A stretch of 5,339 nt of DNA, taken from positions 1 to 5,339 of the forward strand of contig JAPPKQ010000391.1 in assembly GCA_028819945.1 (NCBI GenBank). Reading direction: 5' to 3'. Source of the stretch: a bacterium. Lineage in GTDB: Bacteria; Actinomycetota; Acidimicrobiia; Acidimicrobiales; CATQHL01. A program made the position numbers and the translations under genes. Under the pieces are notes generated by a model. It was not told the DNA's origin. It saw only the letters and a program-made list of their open reading frames with translations, and did not search any database. Shown here piece by piece: positions 1 through 5,339 of this stretch; position 1 is the first letter of the stretch, and the number at the start of each line of letters is the position of its first letter.

Positions 1-690
1 CTGCACGCCCACGGCGTGCTGCTGGTGGCGGTCGCCGATCCGTTCGCCCTAGGGCTGCTGCGGGCGCCGGGCGAGGCGGGCGCGGACATCGTCACGGGCG
101 AGGGGCGCGACCTGGCGGGGCCGCCGCACTTCGGCGGTCCGTCGGTGGGGCTGTTCGCGGCCCGCGGCGAGTTCCTGCGCCAGATGCCCGGCCGCATCGT
201 CGGGCGGACCCGGGAGTTGCATCCCACCGCCGCCAACGGCGGCGAGCCCCGCACCGGCTACGTGCTCACCCTGCAGGCGCGCGAGCAGTTCATCCGGCGC
301 GAGCGGGCCACCTCCAACGTCTCCACGGCGCAGGCGCTGATCGCGCTCGCCTTCACGATCACGATCCAGGCGCTGGGCCCGCACGGGCTGCGCCGGGCCG
401 CCGAGCTGTGCTACCAGCGCGCCCACGACGCGGCGCGCCGGATCGCCGCGCTCGACGGCTACGAGACGCCCGAGCGCGGGCCGTGGTTCTCGGAGTTCCT
501 GGTGCGCGGCCCCCTGCCCGCCGCCGAGCTCGCCGCCGCGCTCAGGGCGCGGGGCATCGGCCCCGGCCTCGACGTGTCGGCGAGACCCGAGCCCGAGGCG
601 CAGGAAGCCCTGCTTTTCGCGGTGACCGAGGCCACACCCGATGCGCATGTCGACGCGCTCGTGGCGGCCCTGGCGGAGATCGGGGGCTAG
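1..690 (+). CDS. gcvPA: Glycine dehydrogenase (decarboxylating) subunit 1, GcvPA, 5'-truncated by window edge
   Basis: C-terminal 229 residues of the alpha-type subunit of P-protein. With GcvPB it forms the PLP enzyme that decarboxylates glycine and passes the aminomethyl group to lipoylated GcvH in the cytoplasm. The reading frame is open from base 1, so the true start lies to the left; the family is usually about 440-450 aa, so roughly half is missing. Family motifs visible in order are DPFALGLL, the GADIVTGEG stretch, HFGGPSVGLFAAR, RQMPGRIVGRT, GYVLTLQAREQFIRRERATSN, then a STAQAL helix start where many homologues have CTNQAL. A short insert (ELHPTAANGGEPR) separates GRIVGRT from GYVLTLQ. 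The TAG stop at 688-690 is two bases before gcvPB, so the two genes are almost certainly co-transcribed and translationally coupled. Other gcv genes (gcvT, gcvH) may lie upstream, outside this window. The family assignment is firm. Confidence 0.5.
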   Translation: MHAHGVLLVAVADPFALGLLRAPGEAGADIVTGEGRDLAGPPHFGGPSVGLFAARGEFLRQMPGRIVGRTRELHPTAANGGEPRTGYVLTLQAREQFIRRERATSNVSTAQALIALAFTITIQALGPHGLRRAAELCYQRAHDAARRIAALDGYETPERGPWFSEFLVRGPLPAAELAAALRARGIGPGLDVSARPEPEAQEALLFAVTEATPDAHVDALVAALAEIGG

Positions 691-692
691 GC

Positions 693-2180
693 GTGAGCGC
701 GCCCGGGCCGGCAAGCGACTACTTCGGCGCGCGCCTGAGCTTCGACCGGGGTGTGCCGGGCCGCCGAGCGGTCGACGTCCCCCGCTGGGACAGCGAGCCG
801 GCGCCGCTGCCCGACGCCCGCCTGCTGCGCGACTCGGTGCGCCTGCCGGAGATGAGCCAGGGCGAGTTGGTGCGCTACTACACCGAGCTCTCGGCGCGGA
901 ACTACGGCATCGACTCCGGCACGTACCCGCTGGGCTCGTGCACCATGAAGTACAACCCGAAGGTCGACGACCTCGTGGCATCGCTGCCGGGGCTGGCCGC
1001 GGCGCATCCGCTGGCCCCCGCCGCCGAGGTTCAGGGCACCCTGCGCACGCTGCTGGAGTTGCGCCGCGGTCTGGGCGAGATCACCGGTCTGGGCGGCGTC
1101 AGCCTGGCCCCCGCCGCCGGTGCGCAGGGCGAGTTGGCCGGCGTGCTGATGATCACCCGCGCCCTCGAGGATCGCGGCGAGCTGGCGCAGCGGCGGCGCA
1201 TCCTGGTGCCCGACTCGGCCCACGGCACGAACCCGGCGACCGCCGCCATGGCCGGCTTCACGGTCACCCAGATCCCGACGGCGGCGGACGGGTCGATGGA
1301 CCGCGCCGTCATCGAGAGCGAGTTGGACGGATCGGTGGCCGCCGTCATGGTCACCGTGCCGAACACGCTGGGCCTGTGGGAGCGCGGCATCGAGGAGGTG
1401 GCCGGCCTGATCCACGACGCCGGCGCCTACCTGTACGGCGACGGCGCCAACCTCAACGCCATCATGGGACGTGTGCGCTACGGCGACCTGGGGTTCGACG
1501 TGGTGCACCTGAACCTGCACAAGAGTTTCAGCACGCCCCACGGCGGCGGCGGACCCGGCGCCGGGCCGGTGTGCTGCAGCGAGGAGCTGGCGCCCTATCT
1601 CCCGACGCCGGTGGTCACCGAGGGCGGCGACGGCGTCGTGCGCCTCACCGTGCCCGAGCGCACCATCGGCCGCATGCAGCAGTTCGGTGGCAACGTCGGT
1701 GTGCTGATCCGCGCCTATGCCTACATGCGCGCCCTCGGCCTCGACGGCCTGCGCGCCGTGTCCGGTCAGGCCGTGCTCAACGCCAACTACCTGCGCGTGC
1801 TGATGCACGGCCACTACGACCTGCCCTACGATCGGCCCGTCCTGCACGAGGTCGTCTTCTCCGGGTCGCGCCAGCGCCGCGAGCACGGTGTGCCCACCTA
1901 CGACATCGCCAAGCGCCTCATCGACCACGGCTTCCACCCGCCGACGGTCTACTTCCCGCTGATCGTCGAGGAAGCGCTCATGATCGAGCCGACCGAGACC
2001 GAGCCTCCCGAGGCGATCGAAGCGTTGGCGGCCGCGATGATCGCCATCGCCGCCGAGGCCGAAGCGGACCCCGAGACGCTGCACGGCGCCCCCTGGACCG
2101 CACCGATCGGCCGCCTCGACGAGGCGACGGCGGCGCGCCGCCCGGTCCTCCGCTGGCAACCCGGCACCACCGAGGGCTGA
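693..2180 (+). CDS. gcvPB: Glycine dehydrogenase (decarboxylating) subunit 2, GcvPB
   Basis: Beta-type, PLP-binding subunit of the split glycine cleavage P-protein; 495 aa, normal for the family. I chose the GTG at 693, two bases after the gcvPA stop. The frame is open further upstream, but that would overlap gcvPA, and family homology begins just after this GTG. GGAG at 675-678 or the G-run at 682-686 could serve as ribosome binding site. Conserved blocks in order: residues 72-90 (GIDSGTYPLGSCTMKYNPK), GAQGELAG, DSAHGTNPA, PNTLGLWE, YGDGANLNAI, then HLNLHK with the PLP Schiff-base lysine at Lys277, followed by STPHGGGGPGAGPV. Near the C-terminus are AVLNANYL, DIAKRLIDHGFHPPTVYFP and MIEPTETE. 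Every catalytic block appears intact, so the enzyme should be active with GcvPA. Most Actinobacteria that are commonly studied have a single fused GcvP, so the split form says something about lineage. Confidence 0.5.
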   Translation: MSAPGPASDYFGARLSFDRGVPGRRAVDVPRWDSEPAPLPDARLLRDSVRLPEMSQGELVRYYTELSARNYGIDSGTYPLGSCTMKYNPKVDDLVASLPGLAAAHPLAPAAEVQGTLRTLLELRRGLGEITGLGGVSLAPAAGAQGELAGVLMITRALEDRGELAQRRRILVPDSAHGTNPATAAMAGFTVTQIPTAADGSMDRAVIESELDGSVAAVMVTVPNTLGLWERGIEEVAGLIHDAGAYLYGDGANLNAIMGRVRYGDLGFDVVHLNLHKSFSTPHGGGGPGAGPVCCSEELAPYLPTPVVTEGGDGVVRLTVPERTIGRMQQFGGNVGVLIRAYAYMRALGLDGLRAVSGQAVLNANYLRVLMHGHYDLPYDRPVLHEVVFSGSRQRREHGVPTYDIAKRLIDHGFHPPTVYFPLIVEEALMIEPTETEPPEAIEALAAAMIAIAAEAEADPETLHGAPWTAPIGRLDEATAARRPVLRWQPGTTEG

Positions 2181-2269
2181 TCGGCACGGCCCCCGGTCCG
2201 GGTCGCGAACGTCGGCGTCGCTTGCATGGTCGGCCCCCACGCCGGTCAAATGTTTGCGGGAGCGGGGTC

Positions 2270-3574
2270 CTAGACACCCTGGAGACTGCCCGCGACGGTC
2301 GCGCATCGCTTGGCTCGGTCGACCAGGTCGGGCACCAGTCCAAGACGGTCCAGCGTGTCCTGCCCCTCTCCAGAGAGGGCGTTGACGGCGCGATCCACGG
2401 CGGCTGGCAGTGCCGCGGCGAACTCCGCAGCTCGGGCCGACACCTGCTCGTCGGCGGTGCCCAGCGCCGCCGTCAGCGATCCCAGCCCCTCTGGCGTGTC
2501 GGTGCGACCTAGGTGCCAGCGCTCCCACGGTTCGCCTCCCCACATGGCGATGCCGAGTTCACGTTCCTCCGTCGAGCTCCTGTCGGCCAGGAAGCTCGCC
2601 GCGTCGTACAGGGGTGTGAGCGCTCGGTCGGCTCCTGAGAGCAGCACTCCGGCGTTCTTGGCGTGGCCGTCGGTGTCGGCGACGAGCCAGCGGAACAGCA
2701 CGCTGTCGCGCAGTCTGGCCATGTTCGCCGCGCCGGAACTCCCGAACGCCGTGACGACCTCGGCGCAGTCCGCGACCGTCGCACCGCCGAGATGCTGGTG
2801 GCGTCCGGACGGAGGCAGACCGAGAGCCTGACAGAAATCCTCCTGGTGGACGCGCTCGATCTCCCCGGCGGCGGATTTCCTCCGGTCGAACCGTCGAACG
2901 ACGAGCACGTCGAACTCTTCGCCGCTGAGCACGCGGGACTCCGCCGCGGACACCCCAAGATGCCTCGCCGTCTCCAGCGTCACATGCTCCACGAGTACCT
3001 CGTGGCGGAAGCGCGGCCGCTCGAGCTTCAGGATGTGGGTCGTGGCGGCCCTACCCCACGGCACCGCCCACTGTCGCCCCGACCACGCCAGGGCATCCTT
3101 GGGCTGCATGCCCGCCAAACTGCGCCCGGCGTCTCCGTGGGTGTCGGCGAACCGGAACGACCAATCCCCGCGCAGCCTCCGGAGCCCGGCCCACAATTCG
3201 TCATCGGTGATCTCCTGCAGCCCACCGGTGGCGGACAGGAATTCCGGTGCGATCTCCGGCGGGGCGAACTGCACCGCCCCCGCGCACTCCCTGCCGATCA
3301 CGGTCCCAAGCAACTCCAGCGGCCGATCCGGTGGGGCGCCGTAGCGGATGCACCACCGCTTCAACACCTCCTCGTCGTCTGGCAGCAGGTTCCACAACCA
3401 AGATGCCACGTCCGGTCCGTCGTAGGGGTCTTCCCGCAGGGGGAAGCGCACCGACAGGGGCGTTCGGTGCGCGCGCTCCAGGTAGCCCGCGGTGTAGGCG
3501 AACGAGGCGCGCCGGCTGCTCGGCACCTCCACGCTGCCGGCCATGTGCCCCTCGATCAGAACGTCGAGCCTCAA
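2270..3574 (-). CDS. hipA: HipA-type serine/threonine kinase toxin
   Basis: Full-length HipA-like kinase, 434 aa (E. coli HipA is 440). The start is TTG at 3574-3572. It overlaps the hipB TGA as TTGA and has GGAGGGG seven bases upstream; a start further upstream would lie inside hipB in another frame. The N-terminal subdomain runs from residue 1 to about 105 (FAYTAGYL at 25-32, WNLLPDDEEV at 61-70, ECAGAVQF at 96-103). The kinase core follows: the SLAGMQPKDAL loop at 152-162, whose Ser152 matches the autophosphorylated Ser150 of E. coli HipA; THILKLE at 179-185 with the nucleotide-binding Lys183; VVRRFDR at 225-231; QEDFCQALG at 244-252; the catalytic DTDGHAKN at 300-307 with Asp302; and the metal-binding LYDAASF at 322-328 with Asp324. 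Known HipA proteins phosphorylate aminoacyl-tRNA synthetases (GltX for E. coli HipA) and cause growth arrest. The target here cannot be read from sequence. One deviation: the usual KYE after the PPS turn is RHQ (258-260). It is convergent with gcvPB. Confidence 0.5.
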   Translation of the reverse strand: MRLDVLIEGHMAGSVEVPSSRRASFAYTAGYLERAHRTPLSVRFPLREDPYDGPDVASWLWNLLPDDEEVLKRWCIRYGAPPDRPLELLGTVIGRECAGAVQFAPPEIAPEFLSATGGLQEITDDELWAGLRRLRGDWSFRFADTHGDAGRSLAGMQPKDALAWSGRQWAVPWGRAATTHILKLERPRFRHEVLVEHVTLETARHLGVSAAESRVLSGEEFDVLVVRRFDRRKSAAGEIERVHQEDFCQALGLPPSGRHQHLGGATVADCAEVVTAFGSSGAANMARLRDSVLFRWLVADTDGHAKNAGVLLSGADRALTPLYDAASFLADRSSTEERELGIAMWGGEPWERWHLGRTDTPEGLGSLTAALGTADEQVSARAAEFAAALPAAVDRAVNALSGEGQDTLDRLGLVPDLVDRAKRCATVAGSLQGV

Positions 3575-3876
3575 CGCTCGTCCCCTCCACTGAGGCCGGC
3601 GATGATCTCCTCGAGCACTGCTTCCGGGGGGTGAGCAACCACGACCTCGATGTGCGCGCCGAGCGCCTCGAGAATGCGGCAGACCACGCCTACCTCCGCG
3701 GTGGCCTTTCCGTTCTCCATCTCGGAGATCCACTTCCGCGACACGCGGGCACGCCCGCCCAACTCGGCCTGCGTCAGGCCTGCTGATCGTCGCAGGCCCT
3801 GGATAGCCGCACCGAGTTCACTCGGGCGGATGATCTGCGGGTAGCGCTTCGACTTCGGCCCGACCTGTGCGTGCAT
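3571..3876 (-). CDS. hipB: HipB-type Xre-family antitoxin / autorepressor
   Basis: Small HTH protein of 101 aa, encoded directly before hipA. An Xre/Cro-type helix-turn-helix spans about residues 21-75: LGAAIQGLRRSAGLTQAELG forms the first helices, RARVSRKWISEMENGK the recognition helix and turn, and VVCRILEALG the fourth helix. The TQAELG...VS...IS.ME.GK pattern is typical of HipB antitoxins. The N-terminus is basic (KSKRYPQ at 9-14) and the C-terminal tail (about 84-101) is acidic, possibly contacting HipA. In the family, HipB neutralises HipA and represses its own operon by binding spaced palindromes; matching repeats lie just upstream. The ATG at 3876-3874 has no good Shine-Dalgarno but sits six bases after a TACCCT box, which suggests leaderless translation. 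The stop overlaps the hipA start. The HTH call is firm; the antitoxin role rests on the neighbour and on family knowledge. Confidence 0.5.
   Translation of the reverse strand: MHAQVGPKSKRYPQIIRPSELGAAIQGLRRSAGLTQAELGGRARVSRKWISEMENGKATAEVGVVCRILEALGAHIEVVVAHPPEAVLEEIIAGLSGGDER
3582..3588 (-). promoter_or_regulatory. Shine-Dalgarno of hipA, deciding its TTG start
   Basis: On the minus strand this reads GGAGGGG, seven bases before the TTG at 3574, inside the last codons of hipB. It is the best ribosome binding site in the operon and supports the TTG start over longer in-frame options. Together with the TTGA stop/start overlap it should couple HipA synthesis to HipB translation. Confidence 0.5.
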
Positions 3877-3882
3877 CCGCTC

Positions 3883-3888
3883 AGGGTA
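3883..3888 (-). promoter_or_regulatory. Putative -10 box of the hipBA promoter (leaderless)
   Basis: On the minus strand TACCCT (TANNNT type) lies exactly six bases before the hipB ATG, so transcription would begin at or next to the A of the start codon. No convincing -35 hexamer is visible. The -35 position (about 3906-3911) overlaps the palindrome at 3900-3909, which would let a bound repressor block RNA polymerase. This is inference from spacing. Confidence 0.5.
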
Positions 3889-3899
3889 GCACGGCTGCC

Positions 3900-3909
3900 A
3901 CCGTACGGT
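3900..3909. promoter_or_regulatory. Candidate HipB operator, copy 1
   Basis: Perfect 10-bp palindrome ACCGTACGGT, 24 bp upstream of the hipB start codon and overlapping the predicted -35 position. It is the first of three copies spaced 27 bp apart. HipB-family repressors bind multiple spaced palindromes upstream of their own operon; that these are the HipB sites is inference from position and symmetry. Confidence 0.5.
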
Positions 3910-3926
3910 TACTCGAGGCCGCCGTC

Positions 3927-3936
3927 ACCGTACGGT
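3927..3936. promoter_or_regulatory. Candidate HipB operator, copy 2
   Basis: Second perfect copy of the palindrome ACCGTACGGT, beginning exactly 27 bp after copy 1. Similarity extends outward: copies 2 and 3 share GTC before the palindrome, and copy 1 has GCC there. The bases between copies are not conserved, so selection seems to act on the palindrome and its spacing. Confidence 0.5.
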
Positions 3937-3953
3937 AATCTCATGTCGCTGTC

Positions 3954-3963
3954 ACCGTACGAA
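3954..3963. promoter_or_regulatory. Candidate HipB operator, copy 3 (degenerate)
   Basis: Third copy, ACCGTACGAA, matching the palindrome at eight of ten positions and again 27 bp from its neighbour. The left half-site is intact and the right half-site has lost GT. It is probably a weaker site. Farther upstream, by eye, I see no fourth copy. Confidence 0.5.
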
Positions 3964-4008
3964 CGCGATCGGATCTGGGAGCGTTGCGCCACCGCTTGGT
4001 CCCGGCTA

Positions 4009-4111
4009 GTGGTCTGTCTCGGATCCACTGGAGCGGACCCGGTTAGAGATCACTCGCCTGACCTGGACGAACTCGCCCTCAGACTGCGCAGTCATTTTGC
4101 CGACAGACCAC
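4009..4111. mobile_element. Short inverted-repeat element (MITE), IS630-like ends
   Basis: A 103-bp element begins GTGGTCTGTC (4009-4018) and ends GACAGACCAC (4102-4111), a perfect 10-bp terminal inverted repeat. It is flanked by TA on both sides (4007-4008 and 4112-4113), inside CTA on the left and TAG on the right. Removing it and one TA restores CTAG. Insertion at CTAG with TA duplication is the known habit of IS630/Tc1-mariner transposases. The interior has no room for a transposase, so it would be a non-autonomous MITE mobilised in trans. Internal similarity of the two ends beyond 10 bp is weak. The parent IS is not in the window, so the family is inferred. Confidence 0.5.
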
Positions 4112-4118
4112 TAGGCGG

Positions 4119-4148
4119 GCCCGGTCGGTCGAGCGGATCGACTCGGGC
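4119..4148 (-). terminator. GC-rich hairpin downstream of tRNA-Tyr (possible terminator)
   Basis: Reading the minus strand from 4148 down, GCCCG, then GTCGA, a TCCGC loop, TCGAC, four unpaired bases and CGGGC can form a bulged stem of ten base pairs, six bases past the tRNA 3' end. No T-run follows, so intrinsic termination is doubtful; it could also help tRNA 3' processing. Without termination, tRNA transcripts could read through toward hipBA, which lies on the same strand. Confidence 0.5.
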
Positions 4149-4153
4149 TGTCG

Positions 4154-4235
4154 TGGGCCGGGGAGGATTCGAACCTCCGAAGGCGTCGCCGGCAGGTTTA
4201 CAGCCTGCTCCCTTTGTCCGCTCGGGCACCGACCC
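4154..4235 (-). tRNA. tRNA-Tyr (GUA anticodon)
   Basis: An 82-nt class II tRNA. The acceptor stem GGGTCGG (4235-4229) pairs with CCGGCCC (4161-4155), with one G-U pair, and the discriminator is A at 4154. The D-arm CCCGAGCGGACAAAGGG closely resembles bacterial tRNA-Tyr. The anticodon stem is GCAGG/CCTGC around loop CTGTAAA, with GTA at 4201-4199. A long variable arm follows (GGCGACGCC core), as expected for bacterial Tyr, Leu and Ser tRNAs. The T-arm is GGAGG-TTCGAAT-CCTCC. The three bases after the discriminator are CGA, so CCA is not encoded and must be added by the CCA-adding enzyme. All stems are intact, so the gene appears functional. It is co-oriented with hipBA and divergent from the deaminase-like gene. 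Confidence 0.5.
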
Positions 4236-4246
4236 TCGAAGCGGTC

Positions 4247-4252
4247 ACGATA
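4247..4252 (-). promoter_or_regulatory. Putative -10 box of tRNA-Tyr
   Basis: On the minus strand TATCGT (TANNNT) ends 11 bases before the mature tRNA 5' end, giving a leader of about five bases for RNase P to remove. No clear -35 hexamer is visible upstream. The assignment rests on sequence match and spacing only. Confidence 0.5.
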
Positions 4253-4305
4253 CCTGCGGCCGCCGGGAACAGGGCTCCGACGGCGGCCGGCTCGCGGCGA
4301 GTTGG

Positions 4306-4311
4306 TACTGT
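4306..4311 (+). promoter_or_regulatory. Putative -10 box of the adenine deaminase-like gene (leaderless)
   Basis: TACTGT lies exactly six bases before the ATG at 4318, and no Shine-Dalgarno lies between, so the transcript probably starts at or beside the ATG. This is the same geometry as at hipB. No good -35 is visible. Confidence 0.5.
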
Positions 4312-4317
4312 CGCTGT

Positions 4318-5339
4318 ATGACCGCACGAGTTCTGGACATGGGTACCGAGGTGCGCACCCGGCTGATCCGGGTGGCGTTGGGTGACGAACCGGCCGAGGC
4401 GGTGCTGACCGGCGCCCGCGTGGTCAATGTCTTCACCCGCGAGATCGTGAGCGCGGATGTGGTGATGGCGGCCGGCCGGATCGCCGCGGTCGGCGACAGC
4501 GGCGAGCAGCTGGTGGGTCCCGACACCGAGATCATCGATGCCGATGGCCGCTTCGTGGTGCCCGGCCTCATCGATCCGCACATGCATCTCGAGAGTTCCA
4601 ACATCACCGTCAGCGAGTTGGCCCGTGCCATCGTTCCCCGCGGCGTGCTGTCGGTCTGCGAGGATCCCCACGAGATCGCCAACGTGCTGGGTGTGGCGGG
4701 CGTCGACCTGCTCACCGCCGAGGCCGCCCGGCTGCCGTTGAACCTGCTGTTGCGGGTGCCGGGGCGGGTGCCCGCCATGCCGGCCGACCGGGAGACCTCG
4801 GGCCACGCCATGGACCTGGCGGAGACGCTGGCGATGCTGGACCGGCCCGAGGCGGTGTGCATCGGCGGCGACATCAACCCCGCCCTGTTGCTGGGCGCCG
4901 ACCGGGCGCAGTTGCAGAAGATCGAGGCCACCATCGAGCGGGACAAGACGGTGGGCGGCCAGCTTCCCGGCTTCAGCGGCGCCGTCCTGGACGCCACGCT
5001 GGCAGCGGGTGTGGAGGACACCCACGTGGCGGAGTCGCCGGCGGAGGTCGTCGAGCAGCTGCGCCGAGGCGCGCGGGTGCTGCTGACGCCGCGCATCGAC
5101 CGGCTGCCCGCCGAGGAGTGGCCGGAGGTCGTCGCCGCCACCGAGCGGCTCGGCCTGGACACCCGCCGCCTGGTGCTGTGCACCGACGACATCCACCCGA
5201 ACATCCTCATGCGCGAGGGCCACCTCGACCAGCGGGTGCGCCTTGCCGTCGACGCCGGGTTCGACCCGCTAACAGCCGTGCAGATGGCAACCCTGAACGC
5301 TGCCGAGTTGATGCGCATCGACCGCCACCTGGGCAGCGT
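4318..5339 (+). CDS. Adenine deaminase-family amidohydrolase, 3'-truncated by window edge
   Basis: First 340 residues of an Ade-like metal-dependent hydrolase; full proteins are usually about 550-600 aa, so the C-terminal part is missing. Ade converts adenine to hypoxanthine and ammonia for purine salvage. ATG 4318 is chosen because a TACTGT box sits six bases upstream; the frame stays open farther upstream but would run across the tRNA. Visible motifs are the GARVVNVFTRE amidohydrolase N-terminal strand, PGLIDPHMHLESS with His88 and His90, EDPHEIANVLG with His118 and Glu119, SGHAMDLAE, CTDDIHP at 288-294, EGHLDQRVRLA and MATLNAAEL. The motif typically reading DGHAPG in this family is GGQLPG (213-218), so its His is Gln215. 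The following SSDHE-like motif is EDTHV, keeping only His236. The fold and subfamily are clear; adenine as substrate is not assured, so no gene symbol is given. Confidence 0.5.
   Translation, partial: MTARVLDMGTEVRTRLIRVALGDEPAEAVLTGARVVNVFTREIVSADVVMAAGRIAAVGDSGEQLVGPDTEIIDADGRFVVPGLIDPHMHLESSNITVSELARAIVPRGVLSVCEDPHEIANVLGVAGVDLLTAEAARLPLNLLLRVPGRVPAMPADRETSGHAMDLAETLAMLDRPEAVCIGGDINPALLLGADRAQLQKIEATIERDKTVGGQLPGFSGAVLDATLAAGVEDTHVAESPAEVVEQLRRGARVLLTPRIDRLPAEEWPEVVAATERLGLDTRRLVLCTDDIHPNILMREGHLDQRVRLAVDAGFDPLTAVQMATLNAAELMRIDRHLGS

Noticed and set aside
2181..2269. Terminator in the convergent gcvPB/hipA gap (CGGCGT at 2213-2218 with ACGCCG at 2239-2244; CCCGG-T-CCGGG near 2194)
   Set aside because: The first stem has a 20-base loop, the second has an impossible one-base loop, and neither has a T-run. 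I see no other feature in this gap.
49..2543. Long open frames antisense to gcvPA and gcvPB
   Set aside because: Compositions rich in Arg, Ala, Gly and His with no motifs; they are shadows of strongly conserved genes.
2510..3640. Open frames on the plus strand and other minus frames across hipA
   Set aside because: No recognisable domains; the HipA frame keeps all kinase motifs, so the rest are shadows.
3575..3733. N-terminal extension of HipA up to an ATG at 3733
   Set aside because: The extension lies inside hipB in another frame, is Arg/Gly-rich like a shadow frame, and HipA homology starts at LDVLIEG just after the TTG.
3900..3963. The three 27-bp spaced repeats as a minimal CRISPR array
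   Set aside because: The repeated unit is only about 10-13 bp and palindromic, the linkers are about 17 bp, and no cas gene is near; operator sites fit better.
4154..4180. attL/attR pair from integration at the tRNA-Tyr 3' end
   Set aside because: I looked for a second copy of the T-arm/acceptor 3' sequence near 2181-2270 and elsewhere and saw none longer than chance.
2270..4235. Functional link between HipA and the adjacent tRNA-Tyr, for example tyrosyl-tRNA synthetase as target
   Set aside because: HipA kinases do target aminoacyl-tRNA synthetases, but a neighbouring tRNA gene is not evidence for the target; no synthetase gene is present.
3943..4317. Plus-strand frame open from ATG 3943 and in frame with the deaminase-like gene, beginning MSLSPYERDRIWERC
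   Set aside because: It runs through the MITE and antisense across the tRNA, has no family resemblance I recognise and no ribosome site; openness is expected at this GC content. A short gene remnant cut by the MITE remains possible but unsupported.

Overview
This is a high-GC bacterial window that looks like a chromosome from the actinobacterial side of the tree. The evidence is G/C-rich third codon positions, GTG and TTG starts, and two promoter/ATG arrangements that suggest leaderless mRNAs. The glycine decarboxylase is split into two genes. Streptomyces and Mycobacterium have one fused gcvP, so a deeper lineage such as Acidimicrobiia or Thermoleophilia, or another high-GC phylum, fits better. 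This placement is inference only.

Layout. Positions 1-690 (+) hold the C-terminal half of gcvPA, which runs off the left edge. gcvPB (693-2180, +) follows two bases later; together they make the P-protein of the glycine cleavage system. An 89-bp convergent gap follows. Next is a hipBA-type toxin-antitoxin operon on the minus strand: hipB antitoxin (3571-3876) and hipA kinase (2270-3574). They overlap by four bases at a TTGA junction, and a strong Shine-Dalgarno sits in front of the TTG start.

Between hipB and the next gene lies a 277-bp non-coding stretch (3877-4153). It contains a probable hipB -10 box, three copies of the palindrome ACCGTACGGT (the third degenerate) at an exact 27-bp period, a 103-bp inverted-repeat element with the ends expected of an IS630-type MITE inserted in CTAG, and a GC-rich hairpin. 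Then comes a tRNA-Tyr gene (GUA anticodon, minus strand, CCA not encoded). Diverging from it is an adenine deaminase-family amidohydrolase (4318 to the right edge, +), cut by the window end after about 340 residues.

How it fits together. gcvPAB and the deaminase-like gene are metabolic genes. The hipBA operon with its operators and the MITE sits between them next to a tRNA gene and looks like an accessory insertion. HipB probably represses its own operon through the spaced palindromes, and HipA is a Ser/Thr kinase with its catalytic residues intact. The points most worth following are the periodic operator array, the MITE close to it, and the loss of a conserved active-site histidine in the deaminase-like protein.
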